A stretch of DNA of 64,000 nt from CAVRIA01 sp963721115 (GTDB taxonomy: Bacteria; Desulfobacterota; Binatia; HRBIN30; CADEER01), in NCBI GenBank assembly GCA_963721115.1, contig CAVRIA010000007.1, forward strand, positions 1 to 64,000, in the 5' to 3' direction. Under the pieces are notes generated by a model. That model had not been told where the DNA came from and made no database searches. It saw only the letters and a program-made list of their open reading frames with translations. The translations under genes were made by a program, and so were the position numbers. Below are positions 1 through 7,048 of this stretch, one piece after another; position 1 is the first letter of the stretch, and each line of letters opens with the position of its first letter.

Positions 1-1428
1 TACGCGCGCGATCTCCCCTGTCTCCCCTTCCGCCGCAACCATTCGGCCTCGGAACTCTCCAACGAAGGGTCGGCGACCTCGTGCTTCGCCGCCAGCCGGC
101 TCTTCATCTTCATCGCCGCGTACGTCGCCTCCTTGCAGAAGAGAGCGTCGTCGCGCTGGCTGGCGAGGCCCGCCAGCACCCCGACGACCTCCTTCACCCA
201 CGGGCTGCCGGCCGCCAGCACCTTCGCGTCTCGGAGCAGGGCGTCGACGCCACCCCAGTCGCCGCGCGCGACGGCCGCGCGCGCTTCGTCCTGCAGCTCG
301 GCGGCGCGGATCTCGGCGCTCCGGCGCGCGATGAGCTCGTCCTCGGGGAGCCCGGCCCACGCGTCGTCGCTCATCACCGGCAGCGCCAGGCTCTCCACCA
401 GAAGCTGGTTTCGTCCGGCACGGCGGTCGTGAAAGGCAACGGTGGCGGCGAGCAGCGGCACGGGTCCCGCTGCCGGTACGGGAACGGACACCTCGAGAAG
501 CGCCCAGGCCTCCGATCCCAGCGCGATGTCGGGCAGACACCAGGTCGATGATGCCGGGTCCGATGGACGTGAGGAGGTGTTGACGTGCGGACGTGCGGAC
601 GTACTGACGTGCTGAGGTGCTGAAGTGCTGGAGTGTTGGGATGCGGCGGAACGAGCGCCCGAGCACGGGTAGTCGTTGCGCAGGGTTGCCTGGGCGCCGT
701 CGGCGGGGAGCACGCGCGAGGGTGACGTCGGTTGCCCAGGTGGATTGGAGCAGCGCGAGCTCGTCGCGGAAGGGCTGGCGGAGATCGGCCGCCGTCTCGC
801 CGTACCAGGCGGAGCCGTGTCCGGCTCGAGCCATGGCGGTCATCAGCAGCTCGTTGAAGGAATGGCCGAGGCCGTACGTGGAGGTGGCGATGCCGCCGGC
901 CGCGGCCGCCGCGGCGTGCTCGGCGATGGCCGCGGACTCCACCAGGCCGCGGTTCGCCTGGCCGTCGGAGAGAAGCAACACGCGCGAGAGCGCATCGGTG
1001 TCCCGGAAGGGCTGGAGCTGTTGCACGCCTTCCTGCCATCCGGCGAAGAGGTTGGTCGAGCCGCCGGAGCGCAGAAGCGAGAGGGCGCGGCGGATGTCGC
1101 CGCGCTCGCCGACACCGCGGTTCGCGACGAGGACGATGGGCTGGTCGTCGTAGGCGACGATCGCGACGCGGTCGGTCGGCAGCAGCCCGTCCACGACCTC
1201 GATCGCGCAGCGTTTCGCCTCTTCCAGCGGGCGCCCGTCCATCGACCCCGAGCGATCGAGGACGAGCGCCAAGTTGAGCGGCGGCCGCGTGCGGCCCTGG
1301 GCAGGATCCGGGTCGGGGGCCTGGATCCGGACCAGTACCTCCACGACTTCCCGCCGGCCGGCGCGAAGTCCCGGCTTTCGCGCCGAGATGCCGAGTGTTC
1401 CTCTCTGGTCTGTCGTCGTCTGAGTCAT
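1..1428 (-). CDS. von Willebrand A domain protein (frameshifted, runs off window start)
   Basis: Starts at the ATG at 1428-1426, 5 bases behind an AAGGAGG site. The N-terminal part gives a VWA domain with MIDAS residues DRSGS at about residues 58-62, a GGSTN Thr loop and an LLSDGQ Asp further on, so a metal-dependent protein-binding role is expected. Near base 720 the frame slips by one. The other frame continues (RVLPADGAQATL, then LPDIALGSEAWALLEV) through a C-terminal helical region to the window edge, where the gene is still open. Between these parts, 566-637 is a 72-bp run of nine 8-bp repeats, read in frame as a Ser/Thr/His-rich insert. It is divergent from a MerR-like regulator, which may control it. 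The family is clear; whether the frame break is real is not. Confidence 0.75.
   Translation of the reverse strand, partial: MTQTTTDQRGTLGISARKPGLRAGRREVVEVLVRIQAPDPDPAQGRTRPPLNLALVLDRSGSMDGRPLEEAKRCAIEVVDGLLPTDRVAIVAYDDQPIVLVANRGVGERGDIRRALSLLRSGGSTNLFAGWQEGVQQLQPFRDTDALSRVLLLSDGQANRGLVESAAIAEHAAAAAAGGIATSTYGLGHSFNELLMTAMARAGHGSAWYGETAADLRQPFRDELALLQSTWATDVTLARAPRRRRPGNPAQRLPVLGRSFRRIPTLQHFSTSARQYVRTSARQHLLTSIGPGIIDLVSARHRAGIGGLGASRGVRSRTGSGTRAAARRHRCLSRPPCRTKPASGGEPGAAGDERRRVGRAPRGRAHRAPERRDPRRRAAGRSARGRRARRLGWRRRPAPRREGAGGRQPVGEGGRRGAGGPRQPARRRSLLQGGDVRGDEDEEPAGGEARGRRPFVGEFRGRMVAAEGETGEIARV
566..637. repeat. Nine-unit 8-bp minisatellite inside the VWA gene
   Basis: Plus-strand units are GACGTGAG, GAGGTGTT, GACGTGCG (twice), GACGTACT, GACGTGCT, GAGGTGCT, GAAGTGCT and GGAGTGTT. 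Nine units make 72 bases, so 24 codons are added without changing frame. They lie between two segments of the VWA protein that would normally adjoin. Confidence 0.8.
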
Positions 1429-1559
1429 CGCTTCCTCCTTGGTCGTTTTCGCTCGTCCGTCGCCGAGCCGGTGGAAGTCTAGATGCCATAACTAAATGGA
1501 AATGACAATAGAAAATGTTACTCTCGACAAGAGAATAGACAGATGATAATGGCAAGATC
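1429..1559. promoter_or_regulatory. Divergent AT-rich promoter region between VWA and MerR-like genes
   Basis: This is the only clearly AT-rich stretch nearby (about 1482-1555). It contains an imperfect dyad centred near 1527: TGTTA-CTCT (1516-1524), a CGACA spacer, and AGAG-AATAGACA (1530-1541). A MerR-type autoregulatory operator serving both genes is the natural reading, but this is inferred from position and symmetry only. Confidence 0.45.
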
Positions 1560-2276
1560 GTGAGCGCGCTGGCGGCATTGCTGGGGTGGTCGGGGGGCTA
1601 CGACGAGCTGGTCCGGGTCGCGCGGCAAGTGCTGGAAAAGATTGACGATCCAGCCCGCGCGCCGGAAGGCAAACGCGAGGCCTATGCGAAGGCCGCCGAG
1701 GTCAACGAGCGGCTCGTCCGCCAGTACGTCGGGCTGAAGATCGTCTCGGGCGCTGACCGCACCGGCCGCAAGCTGACGTTCCGCTACCCGCAGCTCCTGC
1801 AGCTCCTCGTCGCCCGCCACCTGATCGCGGTCGAGGGCTGGAAGCTCCAACAGATCAAGGCGTACGTCCAGGGGGCAACGGTCGAGGACCTGGAGCGTCT
1901 GCTACCCGCCCTGCCGCCCGCCGCCGGCGACACGCGCGCGCCGGCACCGGGGGACACGGCCACCTCCTTCGACCGCCCGGAAGCTAGCGTCCCGTCCGGA
2001 GGGGCGTCCGGCAGCGAACCATTCTCCATGCTCGTGCGCGAGTCGCGCGGCCGCGCCCAGTTCGCCCGCGAGGTACAGGCCCTGCGCCAGCTCGATATCG
2101 ATCTCGGAGCCGAGCCCGAAGACTGGGTGCGCTTCCGTCTCACGCCGTGGACGGAGGTGCTGGTGCAGGAATCGGCGCTCGAAGCCTGGGACGACTCACT
2201 CGTCGAGGCGCTGGCGGAGAGGCTCAAGCACATGCTGCGGCTGGCCGCGGCGAAGCGGCGCAAGCAGCGGCGATGA
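1560..2276 (+). CDS. MerR-like winged-helix regulator
   Basis: A 238-residue protein starting at GTG 1560. Residues about 45-115 (NERLVRQYVGLKIV, then YPQLLQLLVARHLIAVEGW and LQQIKAYVQG) match the helix-turn-helix, wing and recognition pattern of MerR-type domains whose first helices bind DNA and whose LxxIK helix follows. A Pro/Ala/Gly-rich linker (about 118-160) leads to a C-terminal region (about 165-225) with a WTEVLVQ strand that could be a ligand or partner domain. It is divergent from the VWA gene, a pairing that suggests local control. The ligand is unknown. No clear SD precedes the GTG, so the exact start is uncertain. Confidence 0.7.
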   Translation: MSALAALLGWSGGYDELVRVARQVLEKIDDPARAPEGKREAYAKAAEVNERLVRQYVGLKIVSGADRTGRKLTFRYPQLLQLLVARHLIAVEGWKLQQIKAYVQGATVEDLERLLPALPPAAGDTRAPAPGDTATSFDRPEASVPSGGASGSEPFSMLVRESRGRAQFAREVQALRQLDIDLGAEPEDWVRFRLTPWTEVLVQESALEAWDDSLVEALAERLKHMLRLAAAKRRKQRR

Positions 2277-2361
2277 AGCGGGACTCGCTTCGGTCGCGCG
2301 AGAGGCGTTTCTTGACACGACCCTGAGCAGCAAAGACATCGCCGGCGACCTGCGGAGAACG

Positions 2362-2384
2362 GAAAAGGGGACAGGCTACTTTTC
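2362..2384. repeat. REP-like extragenic palindrome
   Basis: GAAAAG (2362-2367) and CTTTTC (2379-2384) flank a GGGACAGGCTA core. From memory, this GGGGACAGGC...CTTTT form is the sort of palindrome found beside REP-associated tyrosine transposases. No transposase is present here. It sits exactly where the PIN reading frame on the minus strand stops matching its family. Confidence 0.5.
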
Positions 2385-2657
2385 GGCTTCCAAGTCCAGC
2401 TCACGAGGACGTCCACCCGGCCGACGCTCGCGAGCGCCACATGCAGCGCGTCCGCGTGGGAGCCCGGACCGATGATCCCGCTCCAGGTCGGCATCGGCCA
2501 GCTGTGTCGCCTCCGCGCTGTCGGATGGAATGACCTGGTGGGCGGGTGGAACCTCGGTCAGTCGCCCGCGAACGGCCGCCGGTGCCCCCTGTAGCTCGCG
2601 CAGGGTGTGCGCCGACAGGACCACCGTGTGCCTTTTCCTACCGCTCTCGTTCCTCAT
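2385..2657 (-). pseudogene. PIN-domain toxin relic
   Basis: Two minus frames together give the C-terminal two thirds of a PIN-type nuclease. One gives VVLSAHTLRELQGAPAAVRG and EATQLADA; the other gives GPGSHADALHVALASVGRVD and LVSW, including the conserved Asp of the HADALH segment. A frame break lies near 2490. The protein loses similarity right at the REP-like palindrome (2362-2384), and the N-terminal Asp strand is missing. It is therefore a broken VapC-like gene, with no antitoxin partner beside it on the same strand. Confidence 0.6.
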
Positions 2658-2756
2658 CTACCTGTTCGCGGTTCCCGGCGGTTGCTCTCACGGCGAGCAA
2701 TCCGGGTACAAGCGGGTCGACGGGATGGAGCGGTCGCTAACCAGCGCGTGGTCCGG

Positions 2757-2975
2757 TCAACGAGAGCGCCAGTAGCCGGGCATGCGACTCGTATGAGCGA
2801 AGGCAATCACTTGCGACTCGTCCGTGCGTTCACGGTAGACGAGCATATACGGAAATCGGCGCAGTGGGACTCGGCGCGTCTCGTGTCGAGTTTGGACGTG
2901 GGGTACCTGCGCGCCGACACCGGGAACATTTTCGATCAAGTCGATCACGCTTTGGACCTCAGCGATGCTACCATG
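2757..2975 (-). pseudogene. ParE/RelE-type toxin 3' relic
   Basis: About 65 C-terminal residues, including IDLIENVPGVGAQVPHV, RRVPLRRFPYMLVYRER and AHTSRMPGYWRSR, match the end of a ParE/RelE-fold toxin (the LRRFPY strand and the terminal PGYW). The first helices are lost. It lies head to head with the antitoxin gene starting at 2982, not in the usual tandem order, so the two may not be an ancestral pair. Confidence 0.55.
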
Positions 2976-2981
2976 CGTGCC

Positions 2982-3227
2982 ATGACGTCCACCGCTCAAA
3001 GCGTACTCGAAGATGCTCTGAAGCTTCCAGAAGAGGACAGAGCTGAGATTGCAACTCGGCTGATCGCCAGTTTGGATGCTGAGAGCGACGAGAACCGGGA
3101 GGCTGTACAGCAGGCGTGGGCGGCGGAGATTGAACGCCGCTGCGAGGTTTTGGATGCCGGTACCGCCAAAACCCAACGTCGGGGTGAAGTCCGTCGCGCC
3201 ATTGGGATCGACCTGCTCCGCAAGTGA
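2982..3227 (+). CDS. Addiction-module antitoxin-like protein
   Basis: An 81-residue protein starting at ATG 2982. The sequence SVLEDALKLPEEDRAEIATRLIASLD and a later AWAAEIERRCEVLDAG segment are typical of the short putative addiction-module component family (the type usually preceding a ParE toxin). The first half is a helical LP-EEDRAE-A-L segment; the charged C-terminus would bind toxin. The only toxin nearby is the truncated ParE relic on the opposite strand, so this is probably an orphan. The next bases after its stop are a nucleotidyltransferase relic. Confidence 0.65.
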   Translation: MTSTAQSVLEDALKLPEEDRAEIATRLIASLDAESDENREAVQQAWAAEIERRCEVLDAGTAKTQRRGEVRRAIGIDLLRK

Positions 3228-3229
3228 CT

Positions 3230-3290
3230 GCTCGGACGCCGCGTCGATTTGGTGACCGACAAGGCCCTCACCGAGGCTGATCCTCCCGAC
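3230..3290 (+). pseudogene. MNT nucleotidyltransferase 3' relic
   Basis: A stub reading LLGRRVDLVTDKALTEA resembles the C-terminal strand of minimal nucleotidyltransferases (the RVDLVT segment) that act as antitoxins to HEPN toxins. A degraded HEPN gene follows at 3299, which supports the assignment. The catalytic N-terminal part is absent. Confidence 0.4.
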
Positions 3291-3298
3291 CGTTCGCT

Positions 3299-3629
3299 AT
3301 GCTTCCGTCCACGCTCGAGTTGCTGCGCGACATCTTGCGCGAAGCGGAGTTTCTGGAGAGCGAAGCGCAGCGGACCAGCCAAGCGGCGTTCCCGGCAACG
3401 AAGTCCTCAAACGCGCCTGCGTGCGAAGCGTGGAGGTCATCGGCGAGGCCGCCAAACAGTCCCCGAGGAGACGCGCACACAGTTCCCGAATGTCGAGTGG
3501 AAGAAATCGCCGGCCTGCGCGATCGCCTCGTTCATGACTATGCTGGCGTGGAACCTGATCGTCCGGGACGTCGCGGTCACCCACGCTTCACAGCTCACCG
3601 CAAAGCTCCGGCCCATCCTGAATGGATAG
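3299..3629 (+). pseudogene. HepT-like HEPN (DUF86) toxin, multiply frameshifted
   Basis: The start MLPSTLELLRDILREAEFLE is followed, across two or three frame changes, by VEVIGEAAK, VPEETRTQFPNVEW, GLRDRLVHDYAGV and a C-terminal AVTHASQLTAKLRPIL. The RDRLVHDY piece carries the R-x4-6-H-type HEPN RNase motif. Joined, the parts make a normal-length HepT of about 110 residues. The breaks near 3400, 3480 and 3540 and the truncated MNT partner suggest a dead module, although assembly errors could add to this. Confidence 0.55.
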
Positions 3630-3668
3630 AACAACGCGTGATCCAGCGCCCCTCGCCGGTGCCGGCCG

Positions 3669-3854
3669 GTGAAAAGACTGCGCCGCCAACTGCCGAAGGA
3701 CATTTTCTACTTTTCCACCGTGCCGGTGAAGATGTACCGGGCGTTCTTCCGCATCGTCCCCGTCGCCTCGCTGGCCATGTGCCTGCTGGCGACGATCTAC
3801 CCGGCCCGCCAGGCGGCGCGGGTAGTGCCGGTCGACGACCTCCGCTACGAGTGA
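3669..3854 (+). pseudogene. FtsX-like ABC permease C-terminal relic
   Basis: Only the last 61 residues are seen: DIFYFSTVPVK, a membrane helix, and the closing IYPARQAARVVPVDDLRYE. That ending is characteristic of LolC/E- and MacB-type lipoprotein or macrolide ABC permeases. The rest of the gene and the ATPase are absent. Confidence 0.55.
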
Positions 3855-3926
3855 CCGGCCCGCATCCGGATACCGTACTCGTCACGTACTCGTCTGCGAT
3901 CGAAAACCGTGGTACGAACCACAACC

Positions 3927-4590
3927 TCAGCGCATCAGGCGGCGGGTCGCGACGCTGGAGGCCGCCAGCAGACCGGCCAGCAGCAGCGCCGCGATCAGCA
4001 CCGGGGCGGTGAGCAGATCGCGCCACGACTGCAGCGCGGCAAGCTGGTCGGCAAACGATACCGTGAGCAGAATGCCGGGCACGATGCCGAGCGCCGTGCC
4101 GGCGAGAAAGTGCGGAAAGCGCACGCGCGACGCGCCCATGGCCGGGTTGAGGGGCGGCGCGAGGAAGAACACAGACGCAGGCCGAGCACGGTGAGGAAGC
4201 CGTGCCGCTCGAGGCGATCGTCGAGCTCGGTGAGGTGTCGGAAACGCGCGATGAAGCGGTCGCGGATGACATCGCGCAGAAAGCGCCGGGCGACCAGAAA
4301 CATCGCGGCGGCGCCGATGGTGACGCCAGCCAGCCGTAGACGACGCCGCCAACCTTGCCGAACACGACCCGCCCGCCACCACCATGGGAATCTGCGGCGT
4401 GTGCAGGATCATGCCCAGCGCGCAGAGGACGATGAACAGCAGCGGTCCGAGCGCTACCCGGCGCCGCGCCGAGGTCCTGCAACCCCGCCACGATGCGCGG
4501 CGGCGACAGGTTCACCGTCTGATGTGTCCACAGCGCCGCCGCGACCAGCACCGCGGCGACGAGCAGGCGTAGAAACCAGCGCACCGGCAC
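3927..4590 (-). CDS. TVP38/TMEM64 (VTT) family membrane protein, frameshifted
   Basis: A membrane protein of the DedA/VTT superfamily, likely a lipid-handling or uncharacterised inner-membrane protein. The N-terminus (from GTG 4590) gives a hydrophobic helix and WTHQTVNLSPPRIVAGL. Other frames then supply ILHTPQIPMVVAGG, FGKVGGVVYGWLA, FLVARRFLRDVIRDRF, LERHGFLTVLGLRL, FFLAPPLNPAMGASRVRF and FLAGTALGIVPGILLTV, in the correct family order, ending with a last hydrophobic helix. At least three frame changes occur, so either the gene is dead or the sequence is noisy here. Downstream of it on the other strand is the ABC permease relic. Confidence 0.6.
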
Positions 4591-4596
4591 CCGGCC

Positions 4597-5171
4597 CTAC
4601 ATGGTCAACGTGGCGATCTGCATCAGGAAGCCCATGTCGCCCTCGACCCGCAGCCGGCCCGACATGAACGCCTGCTGCCCGTTCAGCTTGCCGGTCTGCA
4701 TGTCCGAATCGTCCTCGATCTTCATCTTCAGGACCGTGCGCGGCGTCGGCGACTGCCCGAACGACATCTCGAGCTTGAACGGGTCCTTGCCCATCGCCTC
4801 GCGCGACAGCTCCAGCGCCATCGTGCCCTTCAGCTTGCTGGCGCGCTCGCTGTTTTCGGGACGGCCCGGACGCCCTGCGGCAACAGAAACGACAGGTCGG
4901 CACCGTTGCCGCCCAGCACCGCGTCGCGCCAATCGTCGAGGCCGACGCGCACGGTCAGGTTGGCTTCACCGCCCCCCTTGGAAACGGCCATCTTGCCGTC
5001 GGCGATCCGCACCAACCACTCGCCGCCGCTGTCGCCGGCGACGTCGAAGTGAATCGTGAAGTTCTGCGGCGTGTTGCCCTCCTGCGCCTGGGCGGTGAAT
5101 CCCATCGGCAACAGCGATTCGAAGAATTGCTCCGGGGTGACCTCTTCGGAAACCTGGGGCTGCTCCTCCAC
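4597..5171 (-). CDS. SCP2 sterol-binding domain protein, one frameshift
   Basis: Starts at GTG 5171, a few bases behind an AGGAGGAG site. The first frame gives VTPEQFFESLLPMGFTA and FTIHFDVAGDSGGEWLVRI, then a GLDDWRDAVLGG segment; after a one-base slip near 4865 the second frame gives KLKGTMALELS, MSFGQSPTPRTVLKMKIEDD and a closing GRLRVEGDMGFLMQIATL. This is the order of an SCP2-fold lipid-binding domain, where ADGKMAVSKG is the strand-turn preceding the binding tunnel. A soluble lipid or acyl-chain carrier role is expected. The hairpin at 5187-5207 lies just upstream and separates it from the antitoxin gene. Confidence 0.65.
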
Positions 5172-5186
5172 GTGACTCCTCCTGTT

Positions 5187-5207
5187 CGCTCCCGCTCGGC
5201 GGGAGCG
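5187..5207. terminator. Strong GC hairpin between antitoxin and SCP2 genes
   Basis: CGCTCCCGC (5187-5195) pairs perfectly with GCGGGAGCG (5199-5207) across a TCG loop. It lies 26 bases beyond the stop of the minus-strand antitoxin gene (5233-5460) and just upstream of the SCP2 ribosome site. It lacks a clear U-tract, so it may act as a processing or attenuation hairpin rather than a simple intrinsic terminator. Confidence 0.55.
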
Positions 5208-5232
5208 CGTGAATCTCGCCAGCTCCAGGAAT

Positions 5233-5460
5233 CTACCACTCATTGGGATTGACTTGCTCGCATCCTTCGTCGATGGCGGCAGCAATCAGGACCAGGTCCT
5301 CCTTCGCGATCGTACCCGCGAAACGGCTCAATGCTCCACCATGGGCTGCCCGAGGCTCCTTCGCTGCTAGTGCCCGCGCGAAGTCCAAAACCTGCCGCTG
5401 CTGGGCGGCCGGCAGTTGCTCGAGTTGCTCGCGGAGTTCCTTCTCGATGGCCGGGGTCAT
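5233..5460 (-). CDS. VapB-like orphan antitoxin
   Basis: A 75-residue protein from ATG 5460. KELREQLEQLPAAQQRQVLDFARALA is the helical segment common to small VapB-type antitoxins that pair with PIN toxins, and the end GCEQVNPNEW is the toxin-binding tail typical of that family. No PIN gene adjoins on this strand. The PIN genes of the window at 2.5 and 9.2 kb are distant, so this looks like an orphan antitoxin. Confidence 0.65.
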   Translation of the reverse strand: MTPAIEKELREQLEQLPAAQQRQVLDFARALAAKEPRAAHGGALSRFAGTIAKEDLVLIAAAIDEGCEQVNPNEW

Positions 5461-5698
5461 TCTCGCTCCTGTTTCTCTCTTCGGAATCTTACCCCCATCT
5501 CGGCGAGATCGCGAGCGCCGTTCGGCCGAAGGATTCAAGCACCCGGAGGTTCCGACTCGCCGAAGTCGTCTGCTCTCGGCGCATACATATGTCCGTTCGG
5601 CGCGTCGCGGTAGGGACGCCACGCGTTCAAGAAGCCCACGCAGACGACGTCGCGCCTCTCCGCGTTCGAGGTCGGGTCGAAGAGAAGAGCGCGAGCGC

Positions 5699-5748
5699 TT
5701 GACGTCATGTCATATCCGACATACGCTCTGATGGTGCGCGAAAGGAGG
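5699..5748 (+). promoter_or_regulatory. higBA promoter, operator and ribosome site
   Basis: TTGACG (5699-5704), a 17-base spacer and TACGCT (5722-5727) form a near-consensus sigma-70 promoter. Inside the spacer ATGTC-N6-GACAT (5707-5722) is a perfect dyad, placed where a HigA antitoxin would block RNA polymerase. An AAAGGAGG site (5741-5748) sits 9 bases before the GTG start at 5758, which favours that start over upstream ATGs. Confidence 0.6.
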
Positions 5749-5757
5749 CTGGAGAAG

Positions 5758-6101
5758 GTGGATAAGCCTCTCGTGTGGCTCCACGGTGAGCTCAAGACGC
5801 CGCCCTTCTCGCGCGAAGCTAGAATCGAGGCTGGCTTTCTGTTGAGGAGACTTCAGAAGGGAGAGCTGCTGTCGATGCCAGCTCGCGGCCGATGTCCGCG
5901 CTCGGCAGTCGGTGCCACGAGCTTCGCGTCGCGGACCGGCAACCGAGCTGGCGGATCGTCTATCGAATCGATTCGGACGCCATCGTGATCGCGGACGTGT
6001 TCGAGAAGCGAACGGCGAGAACTCCGCAGAACGTCACAGAACGATGCCGCGATCGATTGCGCAGATACGATGAAGCGAGTCGGGAGAAGGATCGAACATG
6101 A
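5758..6101 (+). CDS. higB: HigB-type toxin (phage Gp49-like, DUF891), one frameshift
   Basis: RelE-fold mRNA interferase of the Gp49-like family. From GTG 5758 the protein reads DKPLVWLHGELKTPPFS, RIEAGFLLRRLQKGELLSMP; after a slip near 5885 the next frame gives CHELRVADRQPSWRIVYRIDSDAIVIADVF and RCRDRLRRYDE. These are the conserved blocks of the family, in full. Its stop overlaps the HigA start (ATGA at 6098-6101), the usual toxin-first HigBA order. The upstream promoter has an operator dyad. Confidence 0.7.
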
Positions 6102-6429
6102 ACAAAGCGAAGAAGGAACGGATCCAGGCAGCAGGCTGGAAGGTCGGCTCGACGCGCGAGTTCCTCGGGCTATCGGATAGGAATCCGCTCTCATCGACGT
6201 AAAGCTCGAGCTCGGCCGGGCGCTCCGCACCGAGCGAACACGGCGACGGATGACGCAGGAGGACCTGGGTCGACGGCTCGGCTCGAGTCAGTCCGCGTCG
6301 CGAAGATGGAGGCCGGTCACCCGTCGGTGAGCCTGGATCTGCTCGTTCGTTCCGCTGTTCAACCTCGGCGCAAGCCGGCGAGACCTTGCTCGCTATTTCT
6401 CCGGCGCCGCGAGGCGGCGGGCGGCATGA
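6098..6429 (+). CDS. higA: HigA-type XRE antitoxin, frameshifted
   Basis: Starts at ATG 6098 inside the toxin stop. The first frame reads MNKAKKERIQAAGWKVGSTR and then FLGLSD. After a slip the next frame gives LIDVKLELGRALRTERTRRRMTQEDLGRRLGSSQS, the helix-turn-helix of Cro/CI-type antitoxins. A third gives KMEAGHPSVSLDLLVRS and GASRRDLARYF, the end of the DNA-binding fold. Two or three breaks are needed, so the antitoxin may be inactive or the sequence imperfect. It would bind the ATGTC-N6-GACAT dyad. Confidence 0.6.
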
Positions 6430-6563
6430 GCTTCGCCGCCGGAGGGTAATTCGCTTCTGTGAGGGGGCCAGAGAGGGACGATGGTACTTTGAGTACGCTC
6501 CCGAAGGTTTGTAGCCGAGTTACTCCATCGCTCCCTCATCATCGATCGCAAGAGGTTCGTCCT

Positions 6564-6806
6564 ATGAAAATCGAGAGCATTCGCGAGGTCAAAGCAAACC
6601 TGAACAGGATCGTCGGCGCCCTTCCCGAAGAGGGATCGGTGGTGATCACGAAGAACGGCCGCCCCTGCGCGGTACTGATGCCGGTGACGGAAGATACCGA
6701 TTTGGAGATCGTCGCGATCTCGCAGAACAAGCGCTTCTGGCAGACCTATGACCGCGCGATTCGCCGCGGCGAAAAAGAAGGCTGGACCTCGCTCGACGAC
6801 ATCTGA
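6564..6806 (+). CDS. Phd/YefM-type antitoxin, orphan
   Basis: An 80-residue protein starting at ATG 6564: MKIESIREVKANLNRIVGAL followed by VVITKNGRPCAVLMPV. These are the Phd/YefM DNA-binding strand-helix and the ITKNGRP turn. The C-terminus (FWQTYDRAIRRGEKEGW) is the toxin-wrapping helix. No toxin gene follows within the next 240 bases, only a hairpin-repeat copy, so its partner has probably been lost. Confidence 0.7.
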   Translation: MKIESIREVKANLNRIVGALPEEGSVVITKNGRPCAVLMPVTEDTDLEIVAISQNKRFWQTYDRAIRRGEKEGWTSLDDI

Positions 6807-6949
6807 AACGTTCTGGCAGCCCGGGGTCGGCCGCCCCCCGGATCAGGTCAAGACACCCCCTGCGCCGATCTTTTCCCTTCGGCCAGATCAAGCTTTCCCG
6901 AGCTCCCTGGCAATGGCTTCCAGCACCTATCGAGTCGTCTACGCCTCAG

Positions 6950-6986
6950 CCTCGGTCTTCGGAAGGCTCAGGCTGAGGCTACGATG
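6950..6986. repeat. Dispersed copy of the CTCAGCC/GGCTGAG hairpin repeat
   Basis: CCTCAGCCT (6950-6958), a CGGTCTTCGGA loop and AGGCTCAGGCTGAGGCT form one short hairpin of the family that makes the 15.4-17.4 kb arrays. The rest of 6807-7048 shows no gene. Confidence 0.7.
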
Positions 6987-7048
6987 CCGCATCCGGTGCC
7001 CTGCCGACCCGACCAGTGCTCGAGGGGCTGCCAGCTCATGAAACCTTC

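Noticed and set aside
5535..5707. Minus-strand short ORF (MTSSARALLFDPTSNAERRD)
   Set aside because: It starts inside the higBA operator, has no family and is probably a shadow of the promoter region.
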